A stretch of 64,000 nucleotides of DNA from Martelella lutilitoris (lineage in GTDB: Bacteria; Pseudomonadota; Alphaproteobacteria; Rhizobiales; Rhizobiaceae), in the NCBI RefSeq assembly GCF_005924265.1, contig NZ_VCLB01000007.1, positions 1-64,000 of the forward strand, written 5' to 3'. The notes under the pieces were generated by a model. That model was not told the DNA's origin and ran no database searches. It worked only from the letters and a program-made list of their open reading frames with translations. Below, piece by piece: positions 40,824-50,220 of the stretch. A program made the translations under genes and the position numbers. Position 1 is the first letter of the stretch. Every line of letters starts with the position of its first letter.

Positions 40824-42803
40824 TCACAATTCCGGCAAGTCAGGCGCGGAATCGGGGGCATCATTCTCGAATGGTGATGTCGTCTCCACTGCCCCAACCC
40901 TCAACTCACGCACAAGGCCGTCGCGGTCGATGTCCAATACGCGGTATCCGTCATATAGGAAGTGGCCATCGGGGGTCTGTCCACGAAGCATCTCCTGGTC
41001 CTGATAGACAACGAAACTGACACGCGGCATGGGTTGACCGCGCTGTGCCGCGGCCTCCGCCACTCTCCGGATCAGCTCTGCCCTTGTCGGCGGTGCTATT
41101 ACGTTCCCAGCGGCTGGCCCAGCGCCGCCAACACCTTTGAAAGATCGTTTCTCATTGCCGATATATCTTGTGTCTGCGCCAGGATCTGCGTCTCGATATG
41201 CTTCACTTTCTGCCGCGTTTCCTGATCGGCCTCCAGCGCCGTCACCGCGCGATCCATCTGGTCCGCCACGCGCTGGATCTGGTCGATGAACCGCTCGATC
41301 CGGGCCGAGATATCCGGATTTTTCTCCTGCATCAAAAGCATTTCCAGCGGGTCGATCAGCGCGGTCAGGCGCTTGATGTCCCGACCGAGCTCCTCCCAGT
41401 TCACCTGCGCTTCCTTCCTCTTTTCCATTCATTGACTCCAATCGTTTTTCAAGGGATCTCCACCGTGCCTGATCAAGGCGCAAAAGCGACTTCGCCAAAA
41501 GGTGAGACGCCTGCCGTTCAATCAGGCGGCCGAGCAGGCGCCTGAACAGCTCTCCGATCCGACGCGTGATCTTGTTCGTTCCCGCTGATCTGGCGTCTGC
41601 GGACAACGGTGATTGATGCATATCGAGGTCGCTCGATATCCGGAGATCTTCCGACCATGGCGCTGTCTCGCCGTCCCGCTCTGTCCAGATATGGCTTGCA
41701 GCTCTTTTGAACCTCTGCCTGAACAAGGTGCCGGAAAGCGCCAGATGGCCCTGATGGCAGGCCGGCAGTGAAAGTCCTGGTCCGCGTAGAATATCACCGG
41801 GTCGTTCCAGCACCGTATCCGGATAGTGGTACCGGGACCGATTGAGCGCCGCACGCCTTTCCATTCCCTCGGCCAAAAGTGATGGCGCCCGCCGGAGCTC
41901 GTCCGCTCTTTCGATCAGACGCTCGCCCATCGACAGGCTATGTCGCGGGTCTTCCTCGCGAAAGAGATCTGAAAAGGCATAGCCGGACAACCGGATATCA
42001 CGTTCCAGACCGGGTCCTGTGAACGTTGTCGTACGAAGATTCTTGCGTTTGACGCGAATGCCGAGCTCAGACAGCTCCGGCGCAATCGCATCAAGAAGCA
42101 TTTCCCGTGAAAATATGCGGGTATAGTCAAAACGAGCTGCGGCAATCTCGATGATCCTGTCACGCATATCGGCGCCAGGATCATTGCCATTCCGCTCGGC
42201 CTCGCGTCTTTGCTTTAGCTGCCTGTCGGTCATTGCGAAATCACGCTTTCGCAGCGGTGAAAGAGGGTCTGCCGACTCGAAACGACCATTGACCGTATCA
42301 CGAAAGGAATCCCAAAGGCCGCGACTGACTTTCCCGGGCGGATTGGCGTTATAGGCGCGCGGGCTACCATCTGCTTTCAAAACCGCCCGAGGCAGCATGA
42401 TATTGACCTCCAGTCGGCCGGTATGCGTGTGCGTGCCGACAAGCGGATGAAGGCAGGCTCTCTGCGGCAGCCCGGCATAGGCCACATTGAAGAAGAGGTT
42501 CAATGTCTGGCCAACCTGCATTCGCGAGGCGGCATCACCGGCATTGAATGCGGCGACATCAATATCGCTGCGATCAAAGGATAGGGTCGCTACCGAATAG
42601 CGATGCTTGGTCTCCAAAAGCTGCATCGCAGCCAGCACGAGCCGCGGGTCACTGATCAGGACTTCCGGCGCAGGGTCGCGGAGAACAGAAAGGCGCTGCC
42701 CGTTCATGTCCTTGGTTACGCGCTGCGCGATCAGATACCGGATCGCTGCCATCAGGTTGCTCCGCAGATCCGCTCCGCTATGCGGCGACCATCCCAGGAT
42801 CAT
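40824..42803 (-). CDS. Relaxase/mobilization nuclease
   Basis: Relaxases nick at oriT and pilot the strand into a recipient. The 659-residue protein has the metal-binding histidine motif as HTHTGRLEVNIMLPRAV (about 122-138) preceded by LHPLVGT, the arrangement of MOB relaxase motif III. An upstream tyrosine (about residue 22 or 49) could be the nicking residue but cannot be assigned. Residues about 460-570 are oddly rich in Gly, Asp, Arg and Pro, and look like an out-of-frame translation of the gene nested there. The last 80 residues look normal again. The start overlaps the mobC-like stop by 4 bp. Confidence 0.78.
   Translation of the reverse strand: MILGWSPHSGADLRSNLMAAIRYLIAQRVTKDMNGQRLSVLRDPAPEVLISDPRLVLAAMQLLETKHRYSVATLSFDRSDIDVAAFNAGDAASRMQVGQTLNLFFNVAYAGLPQRACLHPLVGTHTHTGRLEVNIMLPRAVLKADGSPRAYNANPPGKVSRGLWDSFRDTVNGRFESADPLSPLRKRDFAMTDRQLKQRREAERNGNDPGADMRDRIIEIAAARFDYTRIFSREMLLDAIAPELSELGIRVKRKNLRTTTFTGPGLERDIRLSGYAFSDLFREEDPRHSLSMGERLIERADELRRAPSLLAEGMERRAALNRSRYHYPDTVLERPGDILRGPGLSLPACHQGHLALSGTLFRQRFKRAASHIWTERDGETAPWSEDLRISSDLDMHQSPLSADARSAGTNKITRRIGELFRRLLGRLIERQASHLLAKSLLRLDQARWRSLEKRLESMNGKEEGSAGELGGARSGHQAPDRADRPAGNAFDAGEKSGYLGPDRAVHRPDPARGGPDGSRGDGAGGRSGNAAESEAYRDADPGADTRYIGNEKRSFKGVGGAGPAAGNVIAPPTRAELIRRVAEAAAQRGQPMPRVSFVVYQDQEMLRGQTPDGHFLYDGYRVLDIDRDGLVRELRVGAVETTSPFENDAPDSAPDLPEL
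41099..41428 (-). CDS. Coiled-coil protein nested in the relaxase gene in another frame (109 aa)
   Basis: This frame, +1 relative to the relaxase, encodes MEKRKEAQVNWEELGRDIKR and continues as an almost unbroken amphipathic helix: LTALIDPLEMLLMQEKN, RIERFIDQIQRVADQMDRAV, KVKHIETQILAQTQDI. It has normal amino-acid composition, whereas the relaxase frame here is low-complexity. GGAG lies 7 bp before its ATG. Nested mobilization genes are known, for example mobB inside mobA of RSF1010. It may be an accessory relaxosome subunit. Translation is not proven. Confidence 0.6.
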   Translation of the reverse strand: MEKRKEAQVNWEELGRDIKRLTALIDPLEMLLMQEKNPDISARIERFIDQIQRVADQMDRAVTALEADQETRQKVKHIETQILAQTQDISAMRNDLSKVLAALGQPLGT

Positions 42804-43135
42804 CGGAACACCAAGCCGTCAACGACACGATCATAGGCACGCTCAAGTCGGAGAAGCGCCTGAAGCACTTCAGCATTCCCGCCGTTCCTATCAATCACAT
42901 CGACAAGATGGTCCTGCCGATCCCGGATAGCTTGCAAGGTCTCGATGATCAGCAATCCCTGCCTGGCGCTGATCGGGCGGTCAGTACGCCTCTGGCGGAG
43001 ATAGGCTGAGATCGACATTCCTGCATCGTCTGCCTCCTTACGGATCTCCTCCCAACGACAATCTGCAATCCAGACCTCCCTCTGTTTGCTCTTTTCCGCT
43101 TCGGCTTTTCTTGGGCGTCCAGCCATGAACTTCAT
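42800..43135 (-). CDS. MobC-like auxiliary mobilization protein
   Basis: The 111-residue product has a basic N-terminus (MAGRPRKAEAEKSKQREVWI), a ribbon-helix-helix-like part (EEIRKEADDAGMSISAYLRQR) and a helical tail ending LLRLERAYDRVVDGLV. This matches small relaxosome proteins of the MobC/plasmid mobilization relaxosome type, which open the oriT region for the relaxase. It precedes the relaxase gene with a 4-bp ATGA overlap. Starts at 43135 (GGAAAG upstream) and 43126 are both possible. Confidence 0.7.
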   Translation of the reverse strand: MKFMAGRPRKAEAEKSKQREVWIADCRWEEIRKEADDAGMSISAYLRQRRTDRPISARQGLLIIETLQAIRDRQDHLVDVIDRNGGNAEVLQALLRLERAYDRVVDGLVFR

Positions 43136-43783
43136 CCGCTTTCCGGTTCAAAGGGAATTTTACCCCCGGCGTGCGAGGAGCCTTGATGAATCAAAAGTGC
43201 TCGATTTCTGTGAAAAAACAAAACGGAAAGAAAAATTGCCTATCCACCGACGCCGACGCGTTGAGGATGCGGTGGTAACAAAAGTCCGCCTTTCATCCGT
43301 CTGGGCAAATTGTTCGTGACTGACGCTACCCCCGGTCAGGCTACGACCTTCCTCAGACACACCCACAACGCAACATGTCATTCTGTTTGTCGCGGAATCT
43401 CATCTTGATTGTCGCGCCGCGCGACAGCCTGCAGTCAATCAGTGCGCAGCCGGAACGACCGGGAATCGCTTTGTGCATACCGCGACGGCGTCGGGTCAGA
43501 TAGCCCGACGCAGCATGGAGAAACGGCCCAGATTGCACAGGTCTAGGCTCCGTATCCGGTTTATATCAGACATCGCCGAAACGCGTCCCAGCGAACGCCC
43601 CTTCACGGCCAGAAACGGTCATGCTCGCTCGACGACGAATAATTCATAACAATTCCGGAATCTATCCACATTTTCAGTTATTTGGCGTGAATTTTGGAAT
43701 GGATAAAATTCTCCCGTCCCGTCAGACTCGGCTCATCAGAAAACACGAAAGTCATGCCGCAGGAAGGCATTGGCGTGGGGCCT
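43136..43783. other. Gene-poor stretch upstream of the mobilization genes
   Basis: About 650 bp without a convincing gene. It holds several inverted repeats, including the oriT-like candidate at 43410-43450 and a perfect 8-bp stem, GCGTCGGG with CCCGACGC, at 43488-43511. Origins of transfer usually lie directly upstream of mobC/relaxase genes, as here. Confidence 0.45.
43410..43450. other. Candidate oriT: inverted repeat followed by an AGTGCGC motif
   Basis: TGTCGCG (43410-43416) and CGCGACA (43420-43426) form a perfect 7-bp inverted repeat. AGTGCGC follows at 43441, 14 bp on. An inverted repeat next to an A-G-T-G-C-G sequence is the layout of the RSF1010/Ti-type nic region (TAAGTGCG). The match is partial, so this is a suggestion only. 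Confidence 0.3.
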
Positions 43784-44053
43784 ATGGCGCAGGGACAGGA
43801 AGAGCAGACCCGATTGCATGGGACGGAAGGTCGGCAATATCGCCGACCGTCTTCCTGCTCGCCTGCAGGGCAGGACGAGCTTGCCCGGCTGGAGGACGCC
43901 CTGATGATTGTGGCAAGGCTGATCGACACGGACCCGGTCTACGTGCCGATTTTCGAGCGTCTCGAGCGGGAGATCGAGCGTGAGAAAGAAAAGACGTCGA
44001 ACAGTGCCGTAAATCGTGCAAGGTTACTGCTCGCTCAAAATGAGATCGGCTGA
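43784..44053 (+). CDS. Small hypothetical protein converging on the integrase (89 aa)
   Basis: From the ATG at 43784 the product has an Arg/Ser-rich N-terminal part and a helical C-terminal half (LARLEDALMIVARLIDTDP, IFERLEREIEREKEKTSN) that looks genuine. Upstream in-frame starts exist at 43754 and at a TTG at 43694. It overlaps the 3' end of the integrase gene by 19 bp on the opposite strand. No family is recognised. Confidence 0.45.
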   Translation: MAQGQEEQTRLHGTEGRQYRRPSSCSPAGQDELARLEDALMIVARLIDTDPVYVPIFERLEREIEREKEKTSNSAVNRARLLLAQNEIG

Positions 44054-45300
44054 AGTAGTTCGCTCATCTGTTCCAGACTCGCGCCAGCACCATACTTCTC
44101 GCGATAGAGTGCATGCCCCATCAGATCCCGGCGGATCCGTTCGTCAATGCCGGCCGCCAGCATGCGGTCCTCGAATGAATGCCTCAGGCAGTAAAGGGTG
44201 TGTGCCGGTGTTTCGCGCAGGCCATTTTCCCTGAAATACTTGTTGATGGTCCCGCTCAGCCCTGCCGACTTTGTCCGGTATCGCTCGAAGCCATCAGGAA
44301 ATTGCCGCATCGCCTCCAGTGAAACGCCAAGCAAGGGGATAACTCTCCGCGCATTCTTGCTCTTCAGTTGCCGTCCGATGGGCTCGATCGAAATGTACGG
44401 GATATTGGCATCAAGGTGGATCTCATCTCGCGTCAGCGCGGCAAGCTCGCTCGGCCTGGCTCCCGTATTGATCATGGCAATCAGGATTGCACGAGCATCC
44501 TCATTCAGCCCATCAAGCGCGTCCGGCCGTAACAGTTCATCACGTATCCATGCCCGGGAGAACGGGGGTCGGGTCTTGGCTTCGCCTGCCTTCAGCGCAA
44601 GATCCGTCAATGGCAGAACAAGCCCCAGCCGCTTCATCCGGTTGACGGTCTTCAACACGTCTCCCAGATGGGTGAAGTCCTTGTTGGCCGTATCGGGAGA
44701 GACTTCTCCAGCATCAACCCGCTCGACCCACCACGCTCGGAAATCGAGCATATCGTCGCCAGAAATCTGGTTGATCGCGAGGTTGCCACAGACATCGATG
44801 AAATTCTTGACGGCCCTGATCCGGGGATTTCTCCAGCACCGCAGCTGGTCCTCGCTCTTTCCAACAATACGGTCCTTGGCCAGCGGCCAGTAAAGCTCCA
44901 GCGCTCGTTGGACTGTGATTGCCGGCTCGGCAACACCGCCAAGCAGCGCCGCAGCCTCCTGCGGCTCGCTTCTCTGCGCATCGACCGTTTCAATACGCGA
45001 AAGAAGTTCGGCTCTGGGGAGTGCGGCCACCTTCTCGACCGTCAGGTAGCGGTAGCCACGGCGCTGGGCCAGCTCCGTGGCAGCCTGAAACCGCAGCTCA
45101 GCATCCTCCGTGTCACCTGCAAGCCGGGCCTCCCAGGCCTCGATCTGTTCGGCCCAGATCAAAGCTTCCTTGGCCTTGGCCTGTGTCTCGGAATCGGTGT
45201 GGAGGCTCAGCCAGATCTCATCGCGGGTGTCGACCGCAGCAAACCGCGCCGGAACACGCCGCCGGATATAGAATACCGAACCTCGTCGCATGACCGACAT
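44035..45300 (-). CDS. Tyrosine recombinase (integrase) of the tRNA-Ser element
   Basis: The 421-residue protein has an N-terminal arm-binding region (RRGSVFYIRRRVPARFA), a SAM-like core-binding domain (about 150-260) and a catalytic domain. The first catalytic arginine lies in NTGARPSELAAL (about 280), H-x-x-R in HTLYCLRHSFEDRM (about 366), GH in DLMGHALY and the probable nucleophile tyrosine in YREKYGAG (about 400). It reads away from tRNA-Ser, 141 bp from it, with the arm-type repeats between. It should catalyse integration and excision of the 43.7-kb element. Confidence 0.92.
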   Translation of the reverse strand: MSVMRRGSVFYIRRRVPARFAAVDTRDEIWLSLHTDSETQAKAKEALIWAEQIEAWEARLAGDTEDAELRFQAATELAQRRGYRYLTVEKVAALPRAELLSRIETVDAQRSEPQEAAALLGGVAEPAITVQRALELYWPLAKDRIVGKSEDQLRCWRNPRIRAVKNFIDVCGNLAINQISGDDMLDFRAWWVERVDAGEVSPDTANKDFTHLGDVLKTVNRMKRLGLVLPLTDLALKAGEAKTRPPFSRAWIRDELLRPDALDGLNEDARAILIAMINTGARPSELAALTRDEIHLDANIPYISIEPIGRQLKSKNARRVIPLLGVSLEAMRQFPDGFERYRTKSAGLSGTINKYFRENGLRETPAHTLYCLRHSFEDRMLAAGIDERIRRDLMGHALYREKYGAGASLEQMSELLQPISF

Positions 45301-45331
45301 CGCGCGCTCCCGTAGTCATTGTGGAGCGGAA

Positions 45332-45351
45332 TGTGTAGCATATTGTGTAGC
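45332..45351 (+). promoter_or_regulatory. Paired TGTGTAGC motifs, candidate integrase arm-type sites (right end)
   Basis: TGTGTAGC occurs at 45332-45339 and 45344-45351, 12 bp apart start to start, as at 1863-1882 near the other end. The pair lies upstream of the integrase gene, so bound integrase could also repress its own promoter. Confidence 0.55.
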
Positions 45352-45440
45352 GAAAACGAAGAATGAAAGGCTTTGAAATCGGGGATATTAACCTAACAAA
45401 TTGTTTTCTATCGCTTATTTTGAAAATGCCTGAAAGTCCT

Positions 45441-45455
45441 ATGGCGGAGGAGGTG
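45441..45455. other. Attachment site within the tRNA-Ser 3' end
   Basis: ATGGCGGAGGAGGTG covers the encoded CCA, the acceptor 3' strand and the base after it, and is identical to 1775-1789. The tRNA stays intact because the element brought the same sequence. Confidence 0.8.
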
Positions 45456-45531
45456 GGATTCGAACCCACGGTACGCTTTCACGCACGCCGGTTTTCAAGA
45501 CCGGTGCCTTAAACCGCTCGGCCACTCCTCC
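45442..45531 (-). tRNA. tRNA-Ser (anticodon UGA)
   Basis: Read on the minus strand, the acceptor GGAGGAG pairs with CTCCTCC, followed by discriminator G and encoded CCA. The D-arm region is GTGGCCGAGCGGTTTAAGGC. The anticodon loop CTTGAAA gives anticodon TGA within an ACCGGT/ACCGGC-type stem. A long variable arm (GCGTGCGTGAAAGCGTACC) marks serine class II, and the T-loop is GGTTCGAATCCC. It is the integration target of the mobile element on its 3' side. Confidence 0.97.
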
Positions 45532-45827
45532 GCTGCGATCCCGGTTAGCGGATTGTGCGACCACCGTCGATGCAGCGTTCCGCGCTTTATCACCGCTTTC
45601 TTGCACCGGTCAATGCCGTATCAACCCGTCCGTGCCAATATGCCGAGATGAAGGCTGTGGCTGCCGGGCTTTCGGCAATTACGGGTTGAATGGGGCGGGC
45701 GAATTTGCTACGCGCCTTAAAGAGGCCACGAAGTCTCTCGATAGGGGACGATATCCAAATTTCAAGATGGCGGTTTCAGGCGAGGTTTTTCCGCCGGCCG
45801 GTCAAGACAAATGGAAGAATTGCTGGC

Positions 45828-46718
45828 ATGAGAGAGTTCCGGTTATCCGCTTCGGTCGCAATGTTGGCCGTGACAGCCATGCTGAGTGCTTGCACGACCA
45901 CTGGAGATACATCCGACAAGACCAAGGATGACGTCAAGGACGCCACGGAGACCGCCGCGGAAAAAACCGCGACTTCCACCAGTCTCGGTTATCAGAAGAT
46001 CGGCAAGCCCTATCAGGTGAAGGGCAAGTGGTACACGCCCAAACATGTCGAGAAATATTCCAAGGAGGGGCTCGCCTCCTGGTACGGTCCGAACTTCAAC
46101 GGCGGGCGCACCGCCAATGGCGAGACCTACGACATGAACCACCTTTCGGCGGCCCACAAGACGCTGCCGCTGCCGAGCTATGTGCGCGTCACCAACAAGA
46201 AGAATGACAGCTCCGTCATCGTGCGCGTCAACGACCGCGGCCCCTTCGTTTCCGGCCGGATCATCGACCTGTCGAAAAAGGCGGCGGAAATGCTCGACAT
46301 GACCCGAGAGGGCGTTGCCGATGTGCGCATCGACTATATCGGTCCCGCGCCGCAGTCGCCCGATGACATGGACTATCTTCTCGCTTCATACGAGAAAAAG
46401 GTTGTGCCGGAAGGTGTCGATCCCGCCCGCTTCGGCGAAGGCGGGGTTCAGCTTGCGCAGGTGGAGACGAAGCCGACGGCCGAGCGTTCCAACACCCTGA
46501 TGGCCCTTGTCGACAACAAGGCCGAGACGAAACCGGCGGCAATGGCGGCCAATATGAAGGTCGCGGCAGTCGCCTCCGCAAAGGCGCCGCAGGAGGCGCT
46601 GGCGCTCGTCGACAGCGTGCCGGACGCGCCGACAAACGCAGCCGGCCAGGCGGCGGAATCGATCCTGACCGACGATGCGAGCCTGCCCGTCGTCGCCCCC
46701 ATTCCGTTTAAAAAGTAA
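45828..46718 (+). CDS. rlpA: RlpA-type septal ring lytic transglycosylase, lipoprotein
   Basis: RlpA cleaves naked glycan strands at the division site. The 296-residue product starts [20 protein letters not shown] followed by A-C, a lipoprotein signal with lipobox L-S-A-C. The double-psi beta-barrel has [19 protein letters not shown], the catalytic D-M-N-H-x-S-A-A-H-K segment, [20 protein letters not shown] and [16 protein letters not shown]. The C-terminal tail is Ala-rich and low in complexity. No SPOR domain is visible. The tmk gene follows after only 79 bp. Confidence 0.9.
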   Translation: MREFRLSASVAMLAVTAMLSACTTTGDTSDKTKDDVKDATETAAEKTATSTSLGYQKIGKPYQVKGKWYTPKHVEKYSKEGLASWYGPNFNGGRTANGETYDMNHLSAAHKTLPLPSYVRVTNKKNDSSVIVRVNDRGPFVSGRIIDLSKKAAEMLDMTREGVADVRIDYIGPAPQSPDDMDYLLASYEKKVVPEGVDPARFGEGGVQLAQVETKPTAERSNTLMALVDNKAETKPAAMAANMKVAAVASAKAPQEALALVDSVPDAPTNAAGQAAESILTDDASLPVVAPIPFKK

Positions 46719-46797
46719 GGTCCTGCGCCCGCAGGGCTTTTTCCGGCCGCCGAATTCCTCTAAACCGGCGATGGTCGGGACAAAGGCAGCGAGCGGC

Positions 46798-47475
46798 ATG
46801 GCTGAAAAAGGCATTTTCATCAGTTTCGAGGGCGGGGAAGGCGTCGGGAAATCGACGCAGATCCGCTTGCTCGCAGAACGCCTCGGCAAGCTCGGCCATC
46901 AGGTGCGCGTCACCCGCGAGCCCGGCGGCTCGGCCGGCGCGGAGGCCGTGCGCCACGTTCTGCTCTCCGGCGCCGCAGAGCCTTTCGGCGTCGGCATGGA
47001 GGTTTTGCTGTTTGCCGCCGCCCGCAACGATCACGTGGAGGAAATTATCCGTCCAGCGCTCGCCGCCGGAGAGATCGTGCTCTGCGACCGGTTCATGGAT
47101 TCCTCAAGGGCCTACCAGGGCGCCTCCGGCGTGCTGGCCCCGGAATTCGTCGCCACAGTGGAGCGGGTTGCCGTCAGCGGCGTTCGCCCCGACCTGACGC
47201 TGATCTTCGACCTCGATGCCCTGGAAGGGCTGAAGCGGGTACGCAGGCGGCTGCCGGAGACCGCGCTTGCCGGTGCCCCGGACCGTTTCGAGAAGGACGA
47301 CATCGCCATTCACGAGGCGCGCCGACAGGCGTTTTTAAGCATTGCCGAGGCCGAGCCGGAGCGCTGCCGGGTCATCGATGCCGCGGCCACGCCTGAAACC
47401 GTTGCCGAGGTGGTCTGGCGGGTCGTGTCGCAAGCGCTTGCCTCCCGCAGTCTCAGGGGCGGCGCCGATGGCTGA
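46798..47475 (+). CDS. tmk: Thymidylate kinase
   Basis: Tmk phosphorylates dTMP to dTDP for DNA synthesis. The 225-residue product starts [20 protein letters not shown] with the P-loop GGEGVGKST and continues with the DR(Y/F/H) motif in [15 protein letters not shown] and [14 protein letters not shown]. The lid-type [20 protein letters not shown] is typical. The ATG at 46798 was chosen because the conserved N-terminus begins there; the frame is open further upstream. The last codons overlap holB by 8 bp. Confidence 0.95.
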   Translation: MAEKGIFISFEGGEGVGKSTQIRLLAERLGKLGHQVRVTREPGGSAGAEAVRHVLLSGAAEPFGVGMEVLLFAAARNDHVEEIIRPALAAGEIVLCDRFMDSSRAYQGASGVLAPEFVATVERVAVSGVRPDLTLIFDLDALEGLKRVRRRLPETALAGAPDRFEKDDIAIHEARRQAFLSIAEAEPERCRVIDAAATPETVAEVVWRVVSQALASRSLRGGADG

Positions 47476-48514
47476 CGAGCTTCTTCTGGAGGGCGCCGTC
47501 GAGCCTTCGCGCAATCGCCATCTCTTCGGCCACGGCGAGGCGGAAGCCTATCTCGCCCAGTCCTATCGCAGCGGCAAGGGGCATCACGCGCTTCTTCTCG
47601 AAGGGGCGGCCGGCATCGGCAAGGCGACGCTTGCCTTTCGCTTTGCCAACCATGTGCTGCATTTTCCCCATCCCGCCGATGCGCCGGATCAATTGATCAC
47701 GCCGGATCACGCCTCGCCGCTGACGCGCCAGATCATCGCCGGCGCGTCGCACGATCTCCTGCACCTGAAGCGCCCGGTGGACTCAAAGAGCGGCAAGCTG
47801 AAGACGGCGATCACGGTGGAGGAGGTGCGCCGGGCAGGGCACTTCCTGTCCCAGACCTCGGGAACGGGCAATTGGCGCATCGTCATCGTGGACGCGGCCG
47901 ACGACCTCAATCGCAATGCCGCCAATGCCATTTTGAAAATTCTCGAGGAGCCGCCGAAAAACGCGATGTTCCTGCTGATCTCGCACGCGCCGGGAAGGCT
48001 TCTGCCGACGATCCGTTCGCGTTGCCTGCCGCTGCGCCTGCGGCCGCTGGCAGCGGTAGACCTGAAGGCGGCGCTCGGCGCGCTCGGTCTTTCTGCGCGC
48101 GGACAGGATGAAGAGCGCATGGCGGCGCTTGCAAACGGCAGCGTGGCCGAGGCGCTGAAGCTGGTCAATTACGGCGGACTGGAGATCATCGATGCCTATG
48201 ACGCCGTGCTGAAGGGGACGTCCGCCGAGGCACGCCTCGTGATGCACAAGCTCGCTGACACGGTGTCGAAGCGCGAGAACGAGACCGTTTTCGACTTTCT
48301 TCTCGGCCATGTCGACGGGGACATCAAGGTGCGTGCGCGCGGGGCGGCGTTTGCCGGCAATCTCAGTCTCGCCGAACGGCTGGCCGGCCTGTCCTCCGAG
48401 ATCGCCGCCGATGTCGCTGAGGCCGATGCCTATAATCTTGACCGCAGGCAGCTGGCGCTCGACCTCCTGTCGCGGCTGAGAACAGCGCTCGAACCTTCTG
48501 GCGCCGACGCCTGA
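47468..48514 (+). CDS. holB: DNA polymerase III delta' subunit
   Basis: The delta' subunit is part of the clamp loader. The 348-residue protein has a P-loop-like [20 protein letters not shown] (about 41-60), [20 protein letters not shown], the sensor and hinge segment [20 protein letters not shown] and the SRC motif [18 protein letters not shown]. The start at 47468 overlaps the tmk stop. This tmk-holB pairing is common in alphaproteobacteria. Confidence 0.93.
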   Translation: MADELLLEGAVEPSRNRHLFGHGEAEAYLAQSYRSGKGHHALLLEGAAGIGKATLAFRFANHVLHFPHPADAPDQLITPDHASPLTRQIIAGASHDLLHLKRPVDSKSGKLKTAITVEEVRRAGHFLSQTSGTGNWRIVIVDAADDLNRNAANAILKILEEPPKNAMFLLISHAPGRLLPTIRSRCLPLRLRPLAAVDLKAALGALGLSARGQDEERMAALANGSVAEALKLVNYGGLEIIDAYDAVLKGTSAEARLVMHKLADTVSKRENETVFDFLLGHVDGDIKVRARGAAFAGNLSLAERLAGLSSEIAADVAEADAYNLDRRQLALDLLSRLRTALEPSGADA

Positions 48515-48669
48515 CGCAGGTTTGACTTGATGCGCTGATGGAGGGGCGTTAAGACCGGTCTGATTTCAAGCACCGGTCCCGGTTTCCAGCGGATGCCGGC
48601 TTGCCCGCATTATCAGGAACGTCCCCGGAGCGAAGCGGCTCCGCGACAGCCATGCACACGGACAGCGGA

Positions 48670-50214
48670 ATGAGCGACAACAACAAGTATTTCATCACAA
48701 CGCCGATCTTCTATCCCAATGGCGCGCCGCATATCGGTCATGCCTACACCATGATCGCGACCGACGCGCTGGCGCGGTTCCGCAGGCTGGACGGCATGGA
48801 TGTGCGCTTCCTTTCGGGCACGGACGAGCACGGCCAGAAGATGCAGCAGACCGCCGAGAAGGAAGGCATCGCGCCGATCGAACTGGCGGACCGCAATTCG
48901 GCTGTTTTCCGCGGGTTGCTCGCGACGCTCAATTGCTCAAATGACGATTTCATCCGCACCACGGAAGAGCGCCATCGCAAGGCCGTGCAGGCGCTTTGGA
49001 AGCGTATGCAGGAAAACGGCGACATCTATCTCGGCAAGTATGGCGGCTGGTATTCGGTGCGTCAGGAGGCCTATTTCGACGAGGGGGAGACCACGCTCGG
49101 CGAGGACGGCGTGCGCCGCGAACCGCTCGGCTCCCCGGTCGAATGGGTCGAGGAGGAGAGCTATTTCTTCAAACTGTCGGCCTATGGCGAGCGCCTGCTC
49201 GAATATTACGACGACCACCCCGAATTCATCGGTCCGGCGGAACGCCGCAACGAGGTGATCTCCTTCGTCAAGTCGGGCCTCAAGGACCTGTCGATCTCGC
49301 GCACGACCTTCGACTGGGGCGTGCCGGTGCCCGGCGATCCCGACCATGTGATGTATGTCTGGGTCGACGCGCTGACCAACTATATCACCGCGCTCGGCTT
49401 TCCGGACGAAACCGGGCCGATGTGGTCCTACTGGCCCGGCATTCATATCATCGGCAAGGATATCATTCGCTTTCACGCGGTCTACTGGCCGGCCTTCCTG
49501 ATGTCGGCCGGCGTTGCGCTTCCGGCGCGGGTCTATGCCCACGGCTTTCTTCTCAACAAGGGCGAGAAGATGTCGAAGTCCGTCGGCAATGTCATCGATC
49601 CCTTCAATCTCGTCGAGCATTTCGGCCTCGACCAGATCCGCTATTTCATGCTGCGCGAGGTGTCCTTCGGTCAGGATGGCAGCTACAGCGACGAGGCGAT
49701 CGGCACGCGCATCAATTCCGATCTCGCCAACGGCATCGGCAATCTCGCCAGTCGCTCGCTGTCGATGATCGCCAAGAACTGCGACGGCAAGATCCCGGAA
49801 TGCGGGCCGCTGACGGCCGAGGACGAAGCGATGCTCGCATCTGCCGACGGCGTCATCGAGACGGTCCGCGAGGCGATGGACAAATTCGCGATCCATCGGG
49901 CGATGGCGGCAATCATCGGGCTCGTCTCGGAGGCTGACCGCTATTTTGCCGGGCAGGAACCCTGGGCGCTGCGCAAGACCGATCCGGACCGTATGGCAAC
50001 CGTCCTTTACGTGACGGCGGAAGTGGTGCGCCAGGTCTCGATCCTGCTGCAGCCGGCCATGCCGGCCTCGGCGGCGAAATTGCTCGACCTGGTGTCAATC
50101 CCGGAAACAGAACGCGATTTCGCGCATTTGGGAAAGACGGGCCGGTTGAAATCGGGCACGCCGCTTGAAAAGCCGTCGCCGGTCTTCCCGCGTTACGTTG
50201 CGCCCGAGGAATAG
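48670..50214 (+). CDS. metG: Methionyl-tRNA synthetase
   Basis: The 514-residue class I synthetase charges tRNA-Met. Key motifs are the HIGH box in [20 protein letters not shown], the [11 protein letters not shown] segment, [13 protein letters not shown], and the KMSKS loop in [15 protein letters not shown]. The C-terminal helical anticodon-binding domain is present ([17 protein letters not shown]). The ATG at 48670 starts just before the conserved [13 protein letters not shown]; 48652 is an alternative. No C-terminal EMAP-like domain is present, as usual for rhizobial MetG. Confidence 0.96.
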   Translation: MSDNNKYFITTPIFYPNGAPHIGHAYTMIATDALARFRRLDGMDVRFLSGTDEHGQKMQQTAEKEGIAPIELADRNSAVFRGLLATLNCSNDDFIRTTEERHRKAVQALWKRMQENGDIYLGKYGGWYSVRQEAYFDEGETTLGEDGVRREPLGSPVEWVEEESYFFKLSAYGERLLEYYDDHPEFIGPAERRNEVISFVKSGLKDLSISRTTFDWGVPVPGDPDHVMYVWVDALTNYITALGFPDETGPMWSYWPGIHIIGKDIIRFHAVYWPAFLMSAGVALPARVYAHGFLLNKGEKMSKSVGNVIDPFNLVEHFGLDQIRYFMLREVSFGQDGSYSDEAIGTRINSDLANGIGNLASRSLSMIAKNCDGKIPECGPLTAEDEAMLASADGVIETVREAMDKFAIHRAMAAIIGLVSEADRYFAGQEPWALRKTDPDRMATVLYVTAEVVRQVSILLQPAMPASAAKLLDLVSIPETERDFAHLGKTGRLKSGTPLEKPSPVFPRYVAPEE

Positions 50215-50220
50215 GAATTC

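Noticed and set aside
43488-43511. Perfect stem GCGTCGGG/CCCGACGC considered as a rho-independent terminator
   Set aside because: No T tract follows and no gene clearly ends just before it. It was left as a structural element near the oriT candidate.
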